A program made the position numbers and the translations under genes. A DNA stretch of 64,000 nucleotides from Cunninghamia lanceolata (lineage: Eukaryota; Streptophyta; Pinopsida; Cupressales; Cupressaceae), in NCBI GenBank assembly GCA_027924645.1, contig BSBN01001757.1:248001-312000 (forward strand). The letters run 5' to 3'. Positions 11,015-26,518 of this stretch are shown here, piece by piece (within the stretch, counting starts at the first letter, position 1; every line of letters starts with the position of its first letter). Below the pieces are notes generated by a model that was given only the letters and a program-made list of their open reading frames with translations, ran no database searches and was not told where the DNA came from.

Positions 11015-11559
11015 GTAGGGGCTCATCATGTATCATAGTTAGTTATTTTTGTTTCCTTTTCCTAATTTCTTTTCCCACTTTCCCTTCCAAATAAGTGTTT
11101 AGTGAACACATGTCAGTAGCATAAAGCCCCTTCTCTTTTAGCCCTTGCATTTATTATGGTTGTTCAACAATCCCCAAAATTCCAGGAAGGTACATGCTTT
11201 TTCAGAAAGATAGCCACTCCCATAGCATATCTAACACTCCGTCTGATGCAGATTTTGAAAAGATACATTAACTATCTCTTGGCATTAATGCCATTAATAC
11301 GATGGGATGTGTCATTTATTGATTCCATAAGGCCCAATAAGATAGGTATTAAGTCCTTGAAAGTGTCATTTTCTTCTATATTCCTACCCTAAATCACTGT
11401 CGCATCTGAGTTTTGTTCCTCGCAAGCATAACTCTGCTAACGGTTTTGCTCTTATTTTCTATGTCAAAAATTTCTTAGACCTTCTCACAAAGATATAGAT
11501 TTGTCTAAGACATAGTCACCATGAGAGGGACTTGGACTTTTTGAGTCAACTGATAAATT
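11015..11559 (+). other. Spacer between integrase and extra frame
   Basis: T-rich sequence without a sustained frame. It separates the pol region from the additional 3' coding segment and could hold a splice acceptor or leader for that frame, but no site can be assigned. Confidence 0.4.
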
Positions 11560-13537
11560 GGTGAACAACAAGTCATATGCTTCGGCACCTGCGCAACCAA
11601 GGTAGTCCTATCCAAGAACAAGGGTTCCTAAAGTAGGATTTTCTGTTGACCCAGATCAAGTAAAAGACTATGTAGATGACATATATGATACATATCTTCA
11701 AAAGAACACCAAGAATCTCTAAGAGGGAGCACATCAGAGGTGCCTCATCTGAGCGAACAAGGGGCAGTATGAAACTTTTGGTATGAGAATATGGACTTTT
11801 CAATTGGCGCAGTTCTTGGTTCCAAATGTACACCCTTGTCCCAAACTAATTGAATTATGTACAAATTTGTTTCATGCACCATCAAATTCTATTCAATAGG
11901 GTCCTTTCATAGTTCATATTACGCCTAAGACTATAAGGGACATGCTGGCCCTGCAATATGATAGAACAACAACATTTTCAACTATTGACAAGATGCAAGG
12001 CACATGGACGAACTTACATAGCACATTGAAATTCCTTAATGTAGAGATGCATCTAAATGAAGATAATACTCATATGCCTACACTACCCATTGGTTGTGCA
12101 CAATTTAATCCTGATGTTTAAGACACTCTTTCAATGATAGCTTTCAATTTTGGAATGAAGGAGGACAACACAGTTCATGACTTGCAATTGATAATCATTT
12201 TCAGAATGAAAACTGTGGATAAATCTTAGGAGTATCGGATGGATTTTTTAGAGAAAATCACTACAGCCATGATCAACCAGCTTGTCAATTTCAAAACAAA
12301 ACAAGTATTAAGGTATTCTGTATTCCTATTCCATCTTATGCTGTCTCAAAATTTTCATCTTTTCATGCAACATATGCCCTTAAATATGTATGACTCAGAT
12401 TCAGATCATAGTAGAACCATTCCTATGTCTGCATGGACACATGTGTTATCTGATACCTCAGACCCCTATGAGTTTTACGAGTCTTTGTTGTCCCTACTTT
12501 TGGCTAGTTATGTCCCGAGCCTATGGAACATAGGATGACATAGAGCATAAGGGGTTTTCTAACCAACTATCCAATTCCCTGTGACTACTTCTTTGGAGCT
12601 CATACTACAATAATTAGAGTCCAAGGTTTCACCAGAGAGCCTATGCTATTGCCTAAAGTATTGACCCCTAGGGTCATATTCTTAGAGGTTACCCGTCAAG
12701 TATATGTTGTAGATAATGATTTCGACCACAAGAAAAGAAAGAAAAAGATGTATGATGTTCCATGGGCCAGAGGAAACATGACAATTGAAGTTTAACAAAG
12801 AGCCTCTTACTAAGGAAGTTATCTACCCTTAGTTTTCTTATTATAGAAGATAAATGGAAATATGACCTAGATAGTTTCCTAGCTTCCCGGATAATAAATA
12901 ATAAGGCTCGTGCCAAGATGGTACATGAAGGACGCCCATTCTGGGAGGATAGGAGGTCTCCAAAAGAAGATAGCCCAATTCTCTACATAGATTTAACTAA
13001 TTTTCCCTATGAGGGGCCTAAGCCATGCGAAACCTTCTATGTCAAAGAGAAAGAATATGACCTTAAGATGAAAATGACCATCGGTCTAAGGAAATCATTA
13101 AAAGCAAAAGAATGGAGAACATAAAAGATTGAAGCCTATTGGAAATATAGGCAAGGGACCTCTGAGATTACACATTCATTTGGGAATGTTGAAAATGATG
13201 AGACATGGGAGTCATCTGGGATGAGTGGCATCCATCCCCAGTCTCAAGTCTAGACACAAGAAAAATTTAGAAGAAGGGTGAGGAATTAGAGGAAGAAATA
13301 GAGGAGGCCCCAAGAATGCAAGAAAAAGGACAAGCGTCATCTGTTGATCCTAGGTCTTCATGGCTTCAATCCCTTAGCACCTTAGAGAAGAAAAAAGGAG
13401 TTGTATCATCACCATTTCTAGGAACTCATATAGATTGGACATCTGGGGGTTCTAGAATGGTCCCCTTGCAACAACCAGTGGTCGTAAATATTGAAGATGA
13501 AGAAACAGAGGAAACAATAGAGAGGCCTTTGAAATAA
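11560..13537 (+). pseudogene. Extra 3' frame, globular N-terminal part (unrecognised)
   Basis: A sense-strand coding sequence starts near 11560 and is traceable through several frames with C-to-T-type stops. The first part (frame of 11633) includes PKVGFSVDPDQVKDYVDDIY, MRIWTFQLAQFLVPNVHPCP, HITPKTIRDMLALQYDRT and the open stretch 12239-12538. A second frame (12583-12796) has FFGAHTTIIRVQGFTREP and VIFLEVTRQVYVVDNDFDHK. A third (12918-13124) has PFWEDRRSPKEDSPILYIDL. The composition is that of a folded, non-membrane protein, and I see no known catalytic motif. It lies where Athila-type elements carry an env-like frame, but no signal peptide or membrane segment is visible, so I do not call it env. 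Confidence 0.6.
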
Positions 13538-14994
13538 GGAGATTGATCCTGCCAGAGGAGGAAGAAGAAGTAGCACCACCACAACAACAACAAGTGCCAG
13601 TTATCTCTTCCATGACTCAAGTAAGTACTTCTTCTCTCTTCTCTCCTGTGTCTCTTTCTTCTCATTTAGGAGTGGCAATCCCAAATACTCAGGTTTCCAT
13701 GTCTCCTGCCACTTCTGTTGTGTTTACACAAACCTCTTCCATAACTACTAGTGCACCAGCCTTGTCCTCATAGGCCATAACCCTGCCATTATTTTCTCCA
13801 TATGTGCCCAAACGGACCCCACCCCAAGTTTCCCCTAGCTAACAATTATCTACTATTCCTTATGGCCTGCCTCAATGTCACCCCTTTACTGGAGGTTATA
13901 TTGTATCTCCTCCCACCTTCCAAGCTCAAGTAGACACAGCAAAAAGGGCCAGAGAGGCGAGGATGGAAAAGAAGAGAAAGAAGGAAAACAAAAGCCCTAT
14001 TGTGGCTCACATGAGGTCACTCTTTGACCCTATTCAACAATCATTAACAGTGACACATTTGTCCTCAAATGTGGTAAAACTGAATGAGCAAATGTAACCC
14101 CAAGATTATGCTATTAATGCTGTGGCCATGGATATGTCTCTCTTTAGGCCATGGGACAGGGTTAAGCTGATGAATAAGACTACAACTGCTATGGATATAG
14201 ACTTTTTGAAAGTTTCTAAGAAGTTACAAAAGATAGAGAGTGATTTGGATCAAGAGAAAGTGAATAGAAGTAATCTCACTTGGGAGTTTCAGTCTAAAAT
14301 AAATGAGATTGATAATTTGAACAAACAATTGCAGAACACCGTTTCTTTATAGATACATTAGGCTATATAGGCCCAGATTGCTTCTCTTAAGACTGAGCTG
14401 GTATAGGAGAAGGCTGTAGTGACTATTTTAAGAGAGGAAAAAGCCACTATAGAAAAGAAGTATGAGGATAAATTGCAAGAGGCAACACAGTTGCAAAAAA
14501 AATTATTGAGTGAGCAAAATGCCAATAGTGCAGCTCATTCACAATTCATGGCTGAGAAATAAAGAACAAAATAGCTGACAATTGAGTTAGCTAATAGACC
14601 ACATAATGCAGGAGTTCTAAATTTGGTAAAAGAGCTATATGCTTCAGTATGGAAGAGAATCTCTAAGGAGATTATTTAGCTAAAGCAATCTTTGACTTTT
14701 CTGTTAAATGCTCAGCGACTGTGTGAGAAGGTAGAGACTTTTGTGCAAGCCACTTTATCTACTATTTCATTAAGGGTTTCTGACTCTTAGCTTTTGTTGA
14801 AAACATTGTATGACACAACAGATGAGGCATTATCAGTAGCAGGTATTGATGATAGAATGATTGCTGCTAAGAAGGTCAATGAGGTTTTGAGTTACAATTC
14901 TGTAGCCACAAATTGTCAAGAGCTCCTCGATATAGTGAAGGAAGGAGTAAAGAATATGAAGAAACACATAGAAGATTTTGTGTAATTGGGACTT
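13538..14994 (+). pseudogene. Extra 3' frame, Pro/Ser-rich linker and coiled coil
   Basis: From 13543 to 14985 one frame persists with scattered stops. The first 80 residues are Pro/Gln/Ser/Thr-rich (EEEEEVAPPQQQQ). From 14122 the sequence is strongly helical with heptad-like spacing (FLKVSKKLQKIESDLDQEKV, SKINEIDNLNKQLQNTV, IASLKTELV, EKYEDKLQEATQLQKKL), which predicts a long coiled coil of some 150 residues. A last helical domain (14794-14985) follows. It appears to be the C-terminal part of the product starting near 11560. The architecture, globular then linker then coiled coil, suggests a structural or self-associating protein. Its function is unknown. Confidence 0.55.
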
Positions 14995-15390
14995 CCTTCA
15001 CCTTTCTGAGACAGTAACATAGTATTGATGATAGATGACATCAAGGCCCTTCTTTTGACCAAACAAAATGATCAGACAATATTCCAAGGTTTGAGTGATT
15101 CATCAACAGTGAAGGAAGTCGAAACTATGTTGATACCTATGGCCCAGCTGGAATTTCAATTAAAGGCTGTGGTACAAATTTTTTAATCATTTTCCCATAA
15201 AGATATAATTAATCTTCATTTTTCTTTTCAAGATTTGCAGAGTAGACAAAGGCTCTCAGATTTAGAATGGTCTATATATTAGACGGCATTGCAAAATCTA
15301 TAATTCAAGTTTTATTTTCAATACAATATCCTTTTGTCAGTTTTGAGTTCTTTCAGAGTAGGCTCAGAAGTCCTGATGGTCACCAAGAAC
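14995..15390 (+). other. 3' untranslated region of the gypsy element
   Basis: Decayed sequence between the coiled-coil frame and the 3' LTR. Fragments such as LLTKQNDQTIFQGLSDSS may extend the previous frame. No convincing polypurine tract precedes 15391 (CACCAAGAAC), so the plus-strand primer site has decayed. Confidence 0.4.
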
Positions 15391-17141
15391 TGTAGAGTAA
15401 CTCTACATTTTGTTTCAGTTTCAGTAGTGTTGCGATAAAAGTTACAGTGGCTTATTATATTTGTCTCTGTGTTTCTATGCGCAGGTCGTGCCAAGTGCCA
15501 AAGCTAAAACAATGTAACAAAGCATCAAGTTTTATGCGAAGGTTACCATATTTTACCTTCTTTTTATGTAGAGTGTGCCACATATTGCTGCATTTTACCT
15601 TCTTTTTTATGTAGAGTGTGCCATGTATTAGGTAACATCTTTTGTTACATTTTGTTTGAAGCTTGGGGAAGGTGCCATGTGTTGCTAGTGGAAGCACTCT
15701 CAAAAAGTTTCTTTTCTTGCTATATGTTTGCGGGTGCCTCCATGTGTCCTTTTGAGTTTTATGTGGATGATGTTGCATGTCCCTTTTCAGAATTTATATT
15801 GATATCAGTATATATATGGTGTACCATGATTCAAAGATAGTTTCAAGTTCATAGGAGGCACCAAGTGGCGATAGTGGAGAAAGGGTTACTTTATTCATAA
15901 TCTTCTTGTAGCAGAAATAATTTGATTCACAGTTACAGTGGAACATGACAAGTTTCAGCTTCCGAAGGATTATTCAAAAGTTTTATAAGTTTCAACTATG
16001 TCATCAGAGGTTACCACATATCTAGCTTGTTTATTGTGAGTGCTGACATTTGTCCTAGTTTATTTCCTATGTGGGTAATGAGTTATGAATGTAGTGGGTA
16101 ATGAGTTATGAATGTAGTGGGTCCCATTGATATTGTGTCTCAGTTTCTAAGTGAAGCAGTTTGTGATAGATGTCACAATGGAAGGCGCCTAGGTATAAAG
16201 ACATAGTTTTTTAGTGCTTGGCGGGGTAGGACACGTATCATTTTTAAGGTTGCAGAGTGTGACAAGTAGCTGTTTCCTATGAATTTCTTTGAAGGCAAAA
16301 GAGTTTCTAAGTATATGCAGACGTTGCCATCTGTCATAATTTCTTTTGAGCATTAAGTGTGTGGGTATCGCTATGTGTTGTAGTCTCGATACAGTTAGTG
16401 TGCCACATAATATTAAACCCCAACCAATGAGTGTGTAGGAAGGATGGTCGTTGTAGATTCAAAAGATCGCAACTGCCATGGACTTTAAGTAATCTTCAGT
16501 TTTGTTTGGCTGTTGAAGATTCAAGTTGTTGCAGGCAATCTTGGGTTAAGTCTATGATTACAAATATGTAGAATTTGTAATAGAATAAGGGACTTTTACT
16601 TTTTGGGAACATGTTTTCAATTAGAAATTTGTAAAAGATCTAACAGAGGATCTGGAGACTTTGTTGCGACCAATTTATGTCATTTTGCCTTTATTTTGTT
16701 GTTCTTGATAAGATAGTCGATATATTTGTGCATGCTTTTGTCTTTTATGTTTCTAGAAGATTAGTAAGAAGAACTTTGTTCTGTGCCTTGATTGATATCA
16801 TCTGTGTCTTTGCAAAGTTGTCTAGTTATAAGCCTTTGATAATATTCATTATATCTATTTATGTTGATCATACAGTAACTGCTCTTTAATATAACTGTAT
16901 CTTGAGAATAGCTTCACTGTGCTTGAATTGAAGAAGTACTTTTTACTTAGGTGCATCACCATAAATTAGATTTGCTTATTGTATTTGTAATCCTGTTTAT
17001 CTCTTTCCCTTTACTCAAAACCTAACTAAAATAGGAAGAGCCAACTTCTTTAAAATCTGGAGGTTGTTTCAAGTAGCAAGTCTCACATTCTTGAAACTTC
17101 CCATGTTGGTGTTGGAACCTGCGCAATTTTATACATCAACA
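15391..17141 (+). repeat. 3' LTR of the gypsy element
   Basis: It begins TGTAGAGTAACTCTAC and ends TATACATCAACA, co-linear with 3251-4935. It is about 65 bases longer owing to small local duplications (a repeated block around 15560-15640 and the repeat TGGGTAATGAGTTATGAATG at about 16072 and 16098). Confidence 0.88.
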
Positions 17142-20252
<3,111 letters not shown>

Positions 20253-20504
20253 CTCTCCCCCCTAGGATTAGGCTTCCTCCTGGAATTCCCTAGAAATGAA
20301 GGTAAACACAAACACTTGTCAATAATATTTTATACAAAGAATTCCCAAGTATAAGAATAATAAATGTTATCTTCCAAGGCATTCTAAAATACTAGGCAGC
20401 TTACATTTTAATTGTCTACTCAAAATATCATCCATCCATGTTGCACAACAATATTGCAGTTGCCAATTTCAAATATTAACTTCTTATCATCATTAGCACA
20501 TACC

Positions 20505-20591
20505 TTTAAATATCCCTATTATTTTACCTTCATCTCCAATTTCCAAAGCCAACTACCTGCACATCCATGGTGAGAATGGAGGGGCACTACA
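20505..20591 (-). repeat. LTR-type terminal fragment, copy 1
   Basis: Read on the minus strand it begins TGTAGTGCCCCTCCATTCTC. It matches 26150-26235 almost base for base over about 85 bp. The TGTAGTGCCCC start resembles LTR ends and also the sequence at 46610. Confidence 0.5.
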
Positions 20592-20599
20592 CTATGCTA

Positions 20600-20960
20600 C
20601 TCACAAATCAAGATTACAAGAAACAAAGGTTACATAAAGAGATACAAATAGAGATACATTCCAATTTACAAATACATGATAAGACATATTCTCAAACAGG
20701 AACAAGACATCTCTCATGCATTTAAAAAAAATTATAGAAAGAACCATAAGGTCATCCTTAGCATAGTAGAAAAACATATTCCCTCTAGTAATCTGCTTAG
20801 TTAACAAACCTGTATCTGTGCATCTAGAAGTGAACATTAGTTCAACAAGATTATCAATAAACATAAAAGAGAACAATATACTAGCCTAAGGCCCTAAGGG
20901 TTGATCTATTGCCTTGGGGGCTCGTCTTAGATGGCCTTGCCTACGCAAGTGCAGCGCAGA
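20600..20960 (+). repeat. Dispersed repeat, copy 2 of 2
   Basis: Second copy of the repeat at 2562-2960, same orientation. It begins nine bases right of the LTR-type fragment ending at 20591. Confidence 0.65.
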
Positions 20961-23900
20961 GACATCATAGTTTAGTACTTGACCATATAATCATAAAATG
21001 ATATCATACAAAACCAATCCTCTAAGATGATATCGACATCTTCTATTCATAGATACACAATTGCATTTCAATCCTTACTTGAGGGTAGAAGAATGTTTGG
21101 TATAGGAGCACCCTGACAAATTAATGTTTCCATAGACCAATCTTTGGAAATGGATTAAACTTTGATGATTCAACATTGTAATGAGATCAATTAAGTCAGT
21201 TTTCATGCGTCTAGATCATTAGGAATGTTAAAGTTTACGTTTTGAGTCATATTGTAAAGTTGCAAAGGTATAAAATTGCAAAACTGATATAAAAGACAAT
21301 TTTGCATTTATGTGTAAAAGGGAAACTAATGGGTATTTGTTAACCCATAATCCAAAAATTAGTTGTAATTGTTGGGACAAGCTTAGGAAGTCATAGAAAT
21401 CCTGACTCCATTGTCACTAAGTGTGGGTGGTTGATTAGAAGGTTTTGATCAATAGAAAAAACATTGTTTTCATGTATTTCTAAAGAAATTTATTGTTTCC
21501 TAATGTTGTACGGCCCTGTATGGGCATGGTTGCATGTCTACTTGATTGAAAATGGTATGCTAATCAATCACCTTCCTAACACATTTTATTTCATGCAATT
21601 TGGTTCACATTTGAGCAAGATATTGTGATTTTTCAAGAAGTGGTTAAAAACCCTGTTCTAGAGTAACAATGGGCATTATAAATTATGTTTCTCCTAATTT
21701 AACCATTGAAAACTCTTGTAAATTGGCAAGAAGGTAGTTTGACATGTATTTTAAGAGATACCAAGGTTTCTTGGTCAATGGTTGAGGATTGGGGCAGTTT
21801 CAACGATGCCCTAGGACTGTAAATGGTGAGAAAAGTCTGATAAAACAGTGTACAGTGAGGTTTTATGGGTTGAGACTGTAATTCTTGAGTCCTACATGGG
21901 TGATATTGCTTTTAAATGATACTTAGATACATTGTGAGTCATTTATAGAGTGGGTTTGGTTATTTAATGTGTTTAAGGTCATGGTTTATTGACTAGTCTG
22001 ATAAGACAATCTGGGGACAGTCCTAATTAGGACAAAGTTTGCAATGTTGTTACCTTCCATATTGAAAGGTTGTGAAATCATTTTGAAGAGTGTTTATTTG
22101 TGGAGTCTTAAACACTTTTGAACCATGTTGAGCATTCCATTATTTTATGTATGTCAATTATGTAAGATGGAGTGGTCCTTGGAAGCCTATTTAGGCCTAA
22201 TTGAATGTTGACAGTCATATTTTGAACCCTGTTTCTTGACGCAACCTATGCTAATTCAATGGTATGTTTTAAAACACGGAAATGGGTACTCGAAATGCTG
22301 ATTATAGTCATGTTTAAGGGTCTGAATGAAGAGATATCTCTGACAGTATGTGTTAGAAGGGCTATAAGGAATGGAGTAGCCTATATGGGAAAAGAGAATT
22401 GGAGTCTCCTGATTTTTGGAGTGATTTAGGTGTGCTTATTTAGTGGATTTAATCTTGTTAGATGCCTCTCTACACCCTTGTGAAGGCCTAAACCATTGTT
22501 ACAAGTTCAATACCTTAGAGGCTTAGTTCATTAAAGAATCCTTGTATTGGTTTGTGAAACCAATCTAGAAATGAAGTTGTGAAACTTTGTACAAGTTAAG
22601 TGTTTGCCATACTCCTTTCAAACTAAAATTCAAATATAAATGAATCTTTTCAAACTAAAATTCAAATTACTATAATGCTTAATTAATCATGCAAGCATAA
22701 AGCTAACATTAAATACTCTTATCATCTAATTAGCATCATACTACTAAATTAATGATATGACATATAACTACCTTTGATACCCCATGAACAATAGACAACA
22801 CATCCTAGAACATCAAGCATTCATTAACCGATCATTTGTAGACAAGAAATATTGATTAGAGAAGAGCATTAACTGATGTTCTATAAGTAACATTATTAGC
22901 TCTAAATCATCAACTAAGGCATATGCATGCTTGCTTAATATACACACAATCCTTGACAACCAGTAAGAAGGAGGGATTCTAACATATTTGAGAGCAAAAT
23001 AGCACAATTAGTAGGAATAGGTCCTTAATTTAAAGGAGAAATCCATGCTCCTTGAGTAAAACCAAGATCACAAATTAAATCAAAGGTAATCACAATACAA
23101 TATATAATTCCAACCAGTGAACATACCAAACCCAAACAATTAAGTCTATAAATCATAAAGAATATGAACTTCTCTTAAATATCTTTACTCTTCTCATGAT
23201 AGCATTAAATTTTAAATTGAAATAACAATAGTAAATTGTAATCTAAAAGGTGAAATAGTTTTAATCTAAATTTAATCAATCCTTACTTAAATTAAGATTA
23301 GCCTCGACTCCAAGAACCTAAAGTATTTCTAACCTTACAAGATATAGATTTATATAATTAGAATAGCACAAAAAAAACACATTCTTCCAAAATCTAATTC
23401 TCAAGAGAACTATTTAACATTATAATTTATCTAACACCATAAAATCAAACATAACTGAGTAATATTAAGTTTAATAGAAATAAGCCAAATAATATCAAAT
23501 GACAAAATCATACATCAATGCATATACAAACACACCACTAGATACCCAAGGAATTATTGAAACAACATCTATCGCATATAACAATACCAAATCAAGTAGC
23601 ATAGAACCACGTCCAAACAAGACAAGTAAAAGAATAATAAATATAAACATCACTACTTTAATGAGGGCAAAAAACATGACAAATCTGCACCAGAATGCAT
23701 AAGGCAACCTATTATACTGTTAGCATTATCATAAAATGATAACATTATCTCTGTTCTTAAATACTATGCACCACATTGTAGGAATTTGAAGATGGCAAGG
23801 TGACAATATGCAAAAAAAATAATAATGATCTATAGATCATACTTAGCAAAATAGGATAATGTGTTTCACCTTAGTTAACTCTATCAATCTGGTGACTAAA

Positions 23901-24967
23901 CATAACAAAATATACAATCCAAGAGTATTCTTTCCCATAACCAACATCGAACCTATTTTATTTAATTTAATATCCCACTCAATCAAATATAATCTAATTA
24001 TTCAATTTCAGAAATGAGATAAAACATTTATATATAGTATCTTCTATTATCAAGATAGCAACATTACTTTCAAGAGATCAATTCTATTAGAATTGATAAG
24101 AATCTTCTAGTATGAATTGATCACCGAACTATACTCTCAAGATTGTCTCAAGATTAATAATCTTGATATACTTGAGCTGTTTGAGAAGAGGTACCATTTT
24201 CTTGGGGGAATAATAAGTGATGCTAAAATAAGAAGAAATAGACTTGCACTATTTCAATGTGTCAAACTACATAATTATTGCATTTTACTCTATGATAACA
24301 TTTATCCCATATTACCATCTGCTTTGTGTTCATATTTATTCTATCATGCTATTATGTTCATACATTTGTCCTAAGCATTCTATCATAGTTAGATGTATTC
24401 TTTCTATATTATAAATATTCTCATTTCATCCTACTATAACATTCTTATTTTATTATTACTAACTTAGAGAAAACCTTCATAAGTGCATTATCATGAATAG
24501 ACTAGCTTAAGGTAAGTAATATATCTTGTAGTGATGAATATAGATTGCTTGCTACTCAAATATATTAAAATTCCTTACTATTGCAGGAGGTGTCAGTTTG
24601 CTATAAGTGAATGATGATTCGATGATAGCTGCTATTTTGTTCTATTTCTATTTGTTATTCTCTGTTTGATGGTTTTTGGAGTTGTAGTGTTCTTCCAAAT
24701 GTGTAATCCGATGATGCTCATGAGCTGATCTCCCCCTAAAGGCCTACACCAATTGATATTAATAGATTGTGAGGGGTTTCTTTTTTGCTAAGGGACGTTA
24801 CTTCATATGATAATCGCCACTCTTCCAAATCTTAATCACTTTACTTACTTTTATTTTATAATCGGTGATATTTCCCAATTTGATTTCTATGTCTCTTTTA
24901 GCAAGCATTCCTTAATCGCTTCCTTGATAATTTTATTGTTAGTTGTTGGCATCGATTTGTTTTCTAA
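20961..24967. other. Intergenic, no gene seen
   Basis: Four kilobases without a sustained frame. The composition changes near 22600: T/G-rich to the left, A/T-rich with many AAT and ATA words to the right. A purine/pyrimidine box, GATCTCCCCCTAAAGG, occurs at 24728. Short frames (for example 24117-24374) have no recognisable content. Confidence 0.4.
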
Positions 24968-26131
24968 GACAAATTTATTTGGGAAATCCTTGTATTATTA
25001 CACATGATTCCTTCCCACAAAAAACCAAAGCAAGGATCTGAAATCCAATTGTTCAGGGGAAACACTTTCTACACCTCTCTAAAAGCATTAACATCATCCT
25101 TAGAAGTCATACGCTGGGTGGCAATGAGACTGTACATCTCAACAATATTGATTATAGAACTATGATGATAGAAATTGGATTGTAGACTCACGGTCACACC
25201 TCTCGTTCCCTTATATTTGAAGGCTACCTCTATAGTAGAAAAAGATCATCCACTAGATCAATTCATGGCTTTAGGATGTGGTTATTAATTCCAACTAAGA
25301 AGGATCTGATTTCTGATGAATCAAGCTTTACAAAATACAATAGCACTACAACTTTTGTAGTCACAGATTTTTTGAGGATCAAATATATGTTGTCAGAGTC
25401 GCTTGTGTCGCTGACAATGGTTGTTTACATTACATTAACTGGAGGAAAGTTGTCAATTTTGTTTATTGAAATTAACTTGGAAGTCTTCACCAAATTAGTC
25501 CCCAAAGGCCACCAAGGATAACATAGTCGATTGAATTAGTCTTGAGGATACCTAGTTGTGTTGTTGTCACCTCCAAAATTATCTTTTTCTATTAAACCCA
25601 GCATGGTTTCTAGTTTAGCCAATTTATACATCACTTTCTTAAGACAACTCTATAGCTAAGATAAATAGATCATCACATTCTAAGGTCTGGATCAAGCAAA
25701 CATGCACAACTTCATCTACACTGACCAAAATGTTCTCACTCTATATATAGTAACTATCCAATATCTCTGCTTCCATGTATAACATATCGAGGGTCTTGAC
25801 AGAGTAATTGAATCCTAGAGATCTAGTTGAATTAGCATCGACAAATAATACTCTCAAAAGGTGGGGCACATTCGGGGTGAGGGGCAATTCATAGCAAGAC
25901 TTATTAAGAGGATTGGGAAACACTCAGAGCCTTCCCAAATAAAAATCAACATTGTCCTTGTAGTATGATTCTTCTTTCTCACTGAGGTTCATGTAATAGT
26001 CATCAGTAACCTATGAAATATAGGTTATAGGATTAGTACCATTTTCTTTTCCCCACAATCAATACTAAAAAGAATCCTGGTTGAGCATTAGAAAAAATTG
26101 TGCACCACAAGAGGAAGAGGAAGAGACTCAT
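24968..26131 (-). pseudogene. Malectin-like LRR receptor kinase, 5' fragment
   Basis: The start codon at 26131 opens a hydrophobic signal peptide (MSLFLFLLWCTIFSNA), followed by QPGFF and, after a one-base shift, SIDCGEK, the classic N-terminus of plant malectin-like receptor kinases. Further blocks are VTDDYYMNLSE, VFPNPLNKSCYELPL, PHLLRVLFVDANST, VHVCLIQTLECDD, YKLAKLETMLG, RYPQD, LYFVKLDSSEIRSF and VYNPIS. The domain ends TSKDDVNAFREV, KVFPLNNWISDPC, GFLWEGIMCNN and RISQINLS, the junction to the leucine-rich repeats. The extracellular carbohydrate-binding-like region is thus present, but the rest of the LRRs, the membrane segment and the kinase are absent. At least six stops and two frameshifts make it non-functional. 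It could be a truncated gene or a fragment captured by a retroelement, since an LTR-type fragment begins about 20 bp upstream. Confidence 0.82.
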
Positions 26132-26149
26132 GACGCCAACATATTTATT

Positions 26150-26235
26150 TTAAATATCCCTATTATTTTACCTTCATCTCCATGTTCCAAAGCTAACTAC
26201 CTGCACATCCATGGTGAGAATGGAGGGACACTACA
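26150..26235 (-). repeat. LTR-type terminal fragment, copy 2
   Basis: On the minus strand it begins TGTAGTGTCCCTCCATTCTC and matches 20505-20591. It abuts the 5' end of the receptor-kinase fragment on one side and the 153-bp hairpin on the other. Confidence 0.5.
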
Positions 26236-26237
26236 TC

Positions 26238-26390
26238 ATATCTATATTTAAAAATATATCTAAAGTACATTGAGAGATATCCTTCTCAAGGTGTTTATTC
26301 CACCTATGTGTGGTAAATTGATTAAAAAATAAGAGCCTCAAGAAGGATATCACTCAATGTACTTTAGATATATTTTTTAAATATAGATAT
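26238..26390. mobile_element. 153-bp hairpin repeat, MITE-like
   Basis: The left arm (ATCTATATTTAAAAATATAT then CTAAAGTACATTGAGAGATA) is almost the exact reverse complement of the right arm ending AAATATAGATAT at 26390. The arms are about 55 bases each with a loop of about 40 bases. Arms of TCTATATTT flanked by TA on both sides fit a TA target duplication (Tc1/mariner-like non-autonomous element). It has no coding capacity. Confidence 0.6.
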
Positions 26391-26518
26391 ACTAGTAGCA
26401 TCCAGAGTGACAAGGTTAATTCTAACTATATTATATATATTAAGAATTATTATAATTATATAATATAATATTAGAATATAGGCTAGATATATTATTATAA
26501 TATATTATATATATTATA

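Larger units (their letters stand above)
3251..17141 (+). mobile_element. Large Ty3/gypsy LTR retrotransposon, Tat-like, decayed
   Basis: This is a complete but inactive element of about 13.9 kb. Two co-linear LTRs (3251-4935 and 15391-17141) enclose gag, protease, an RNase H-like domain, RT, RNase H, integrase and an additional 3' frame. All coding parts are on the plus strand and broken by nonsense codons and a few frameshifts. RT-RNase H before integrase makes it Ty3/gypsy (Metaviridae). The extra plant-type RNase H is a known hallmark of the Tat lineage. No clean target duplication was found: the five bases left of 3251 (AGAAC) do not match those right of 17141 (CTACC). The LTRs differ by many substitutions and small indels, including a short tandem duplication near 16090, so the insertion is old. 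Confidence 0.85.

Noticed and set aside
11560..14994. Calling the extra 3' frame of the gypsy element an env gene
   Set aside because: No signal peptide, membrane helix or glycoprotein-like Cys pattern; position alone is not enough.
24728..24743. GATCTCCCCCTAAAGG as a polypurine tract of a minus-strand element
   Set aside because: No LTR-type start follows at the right distance, and no coding remnant of such an element lies beside it.
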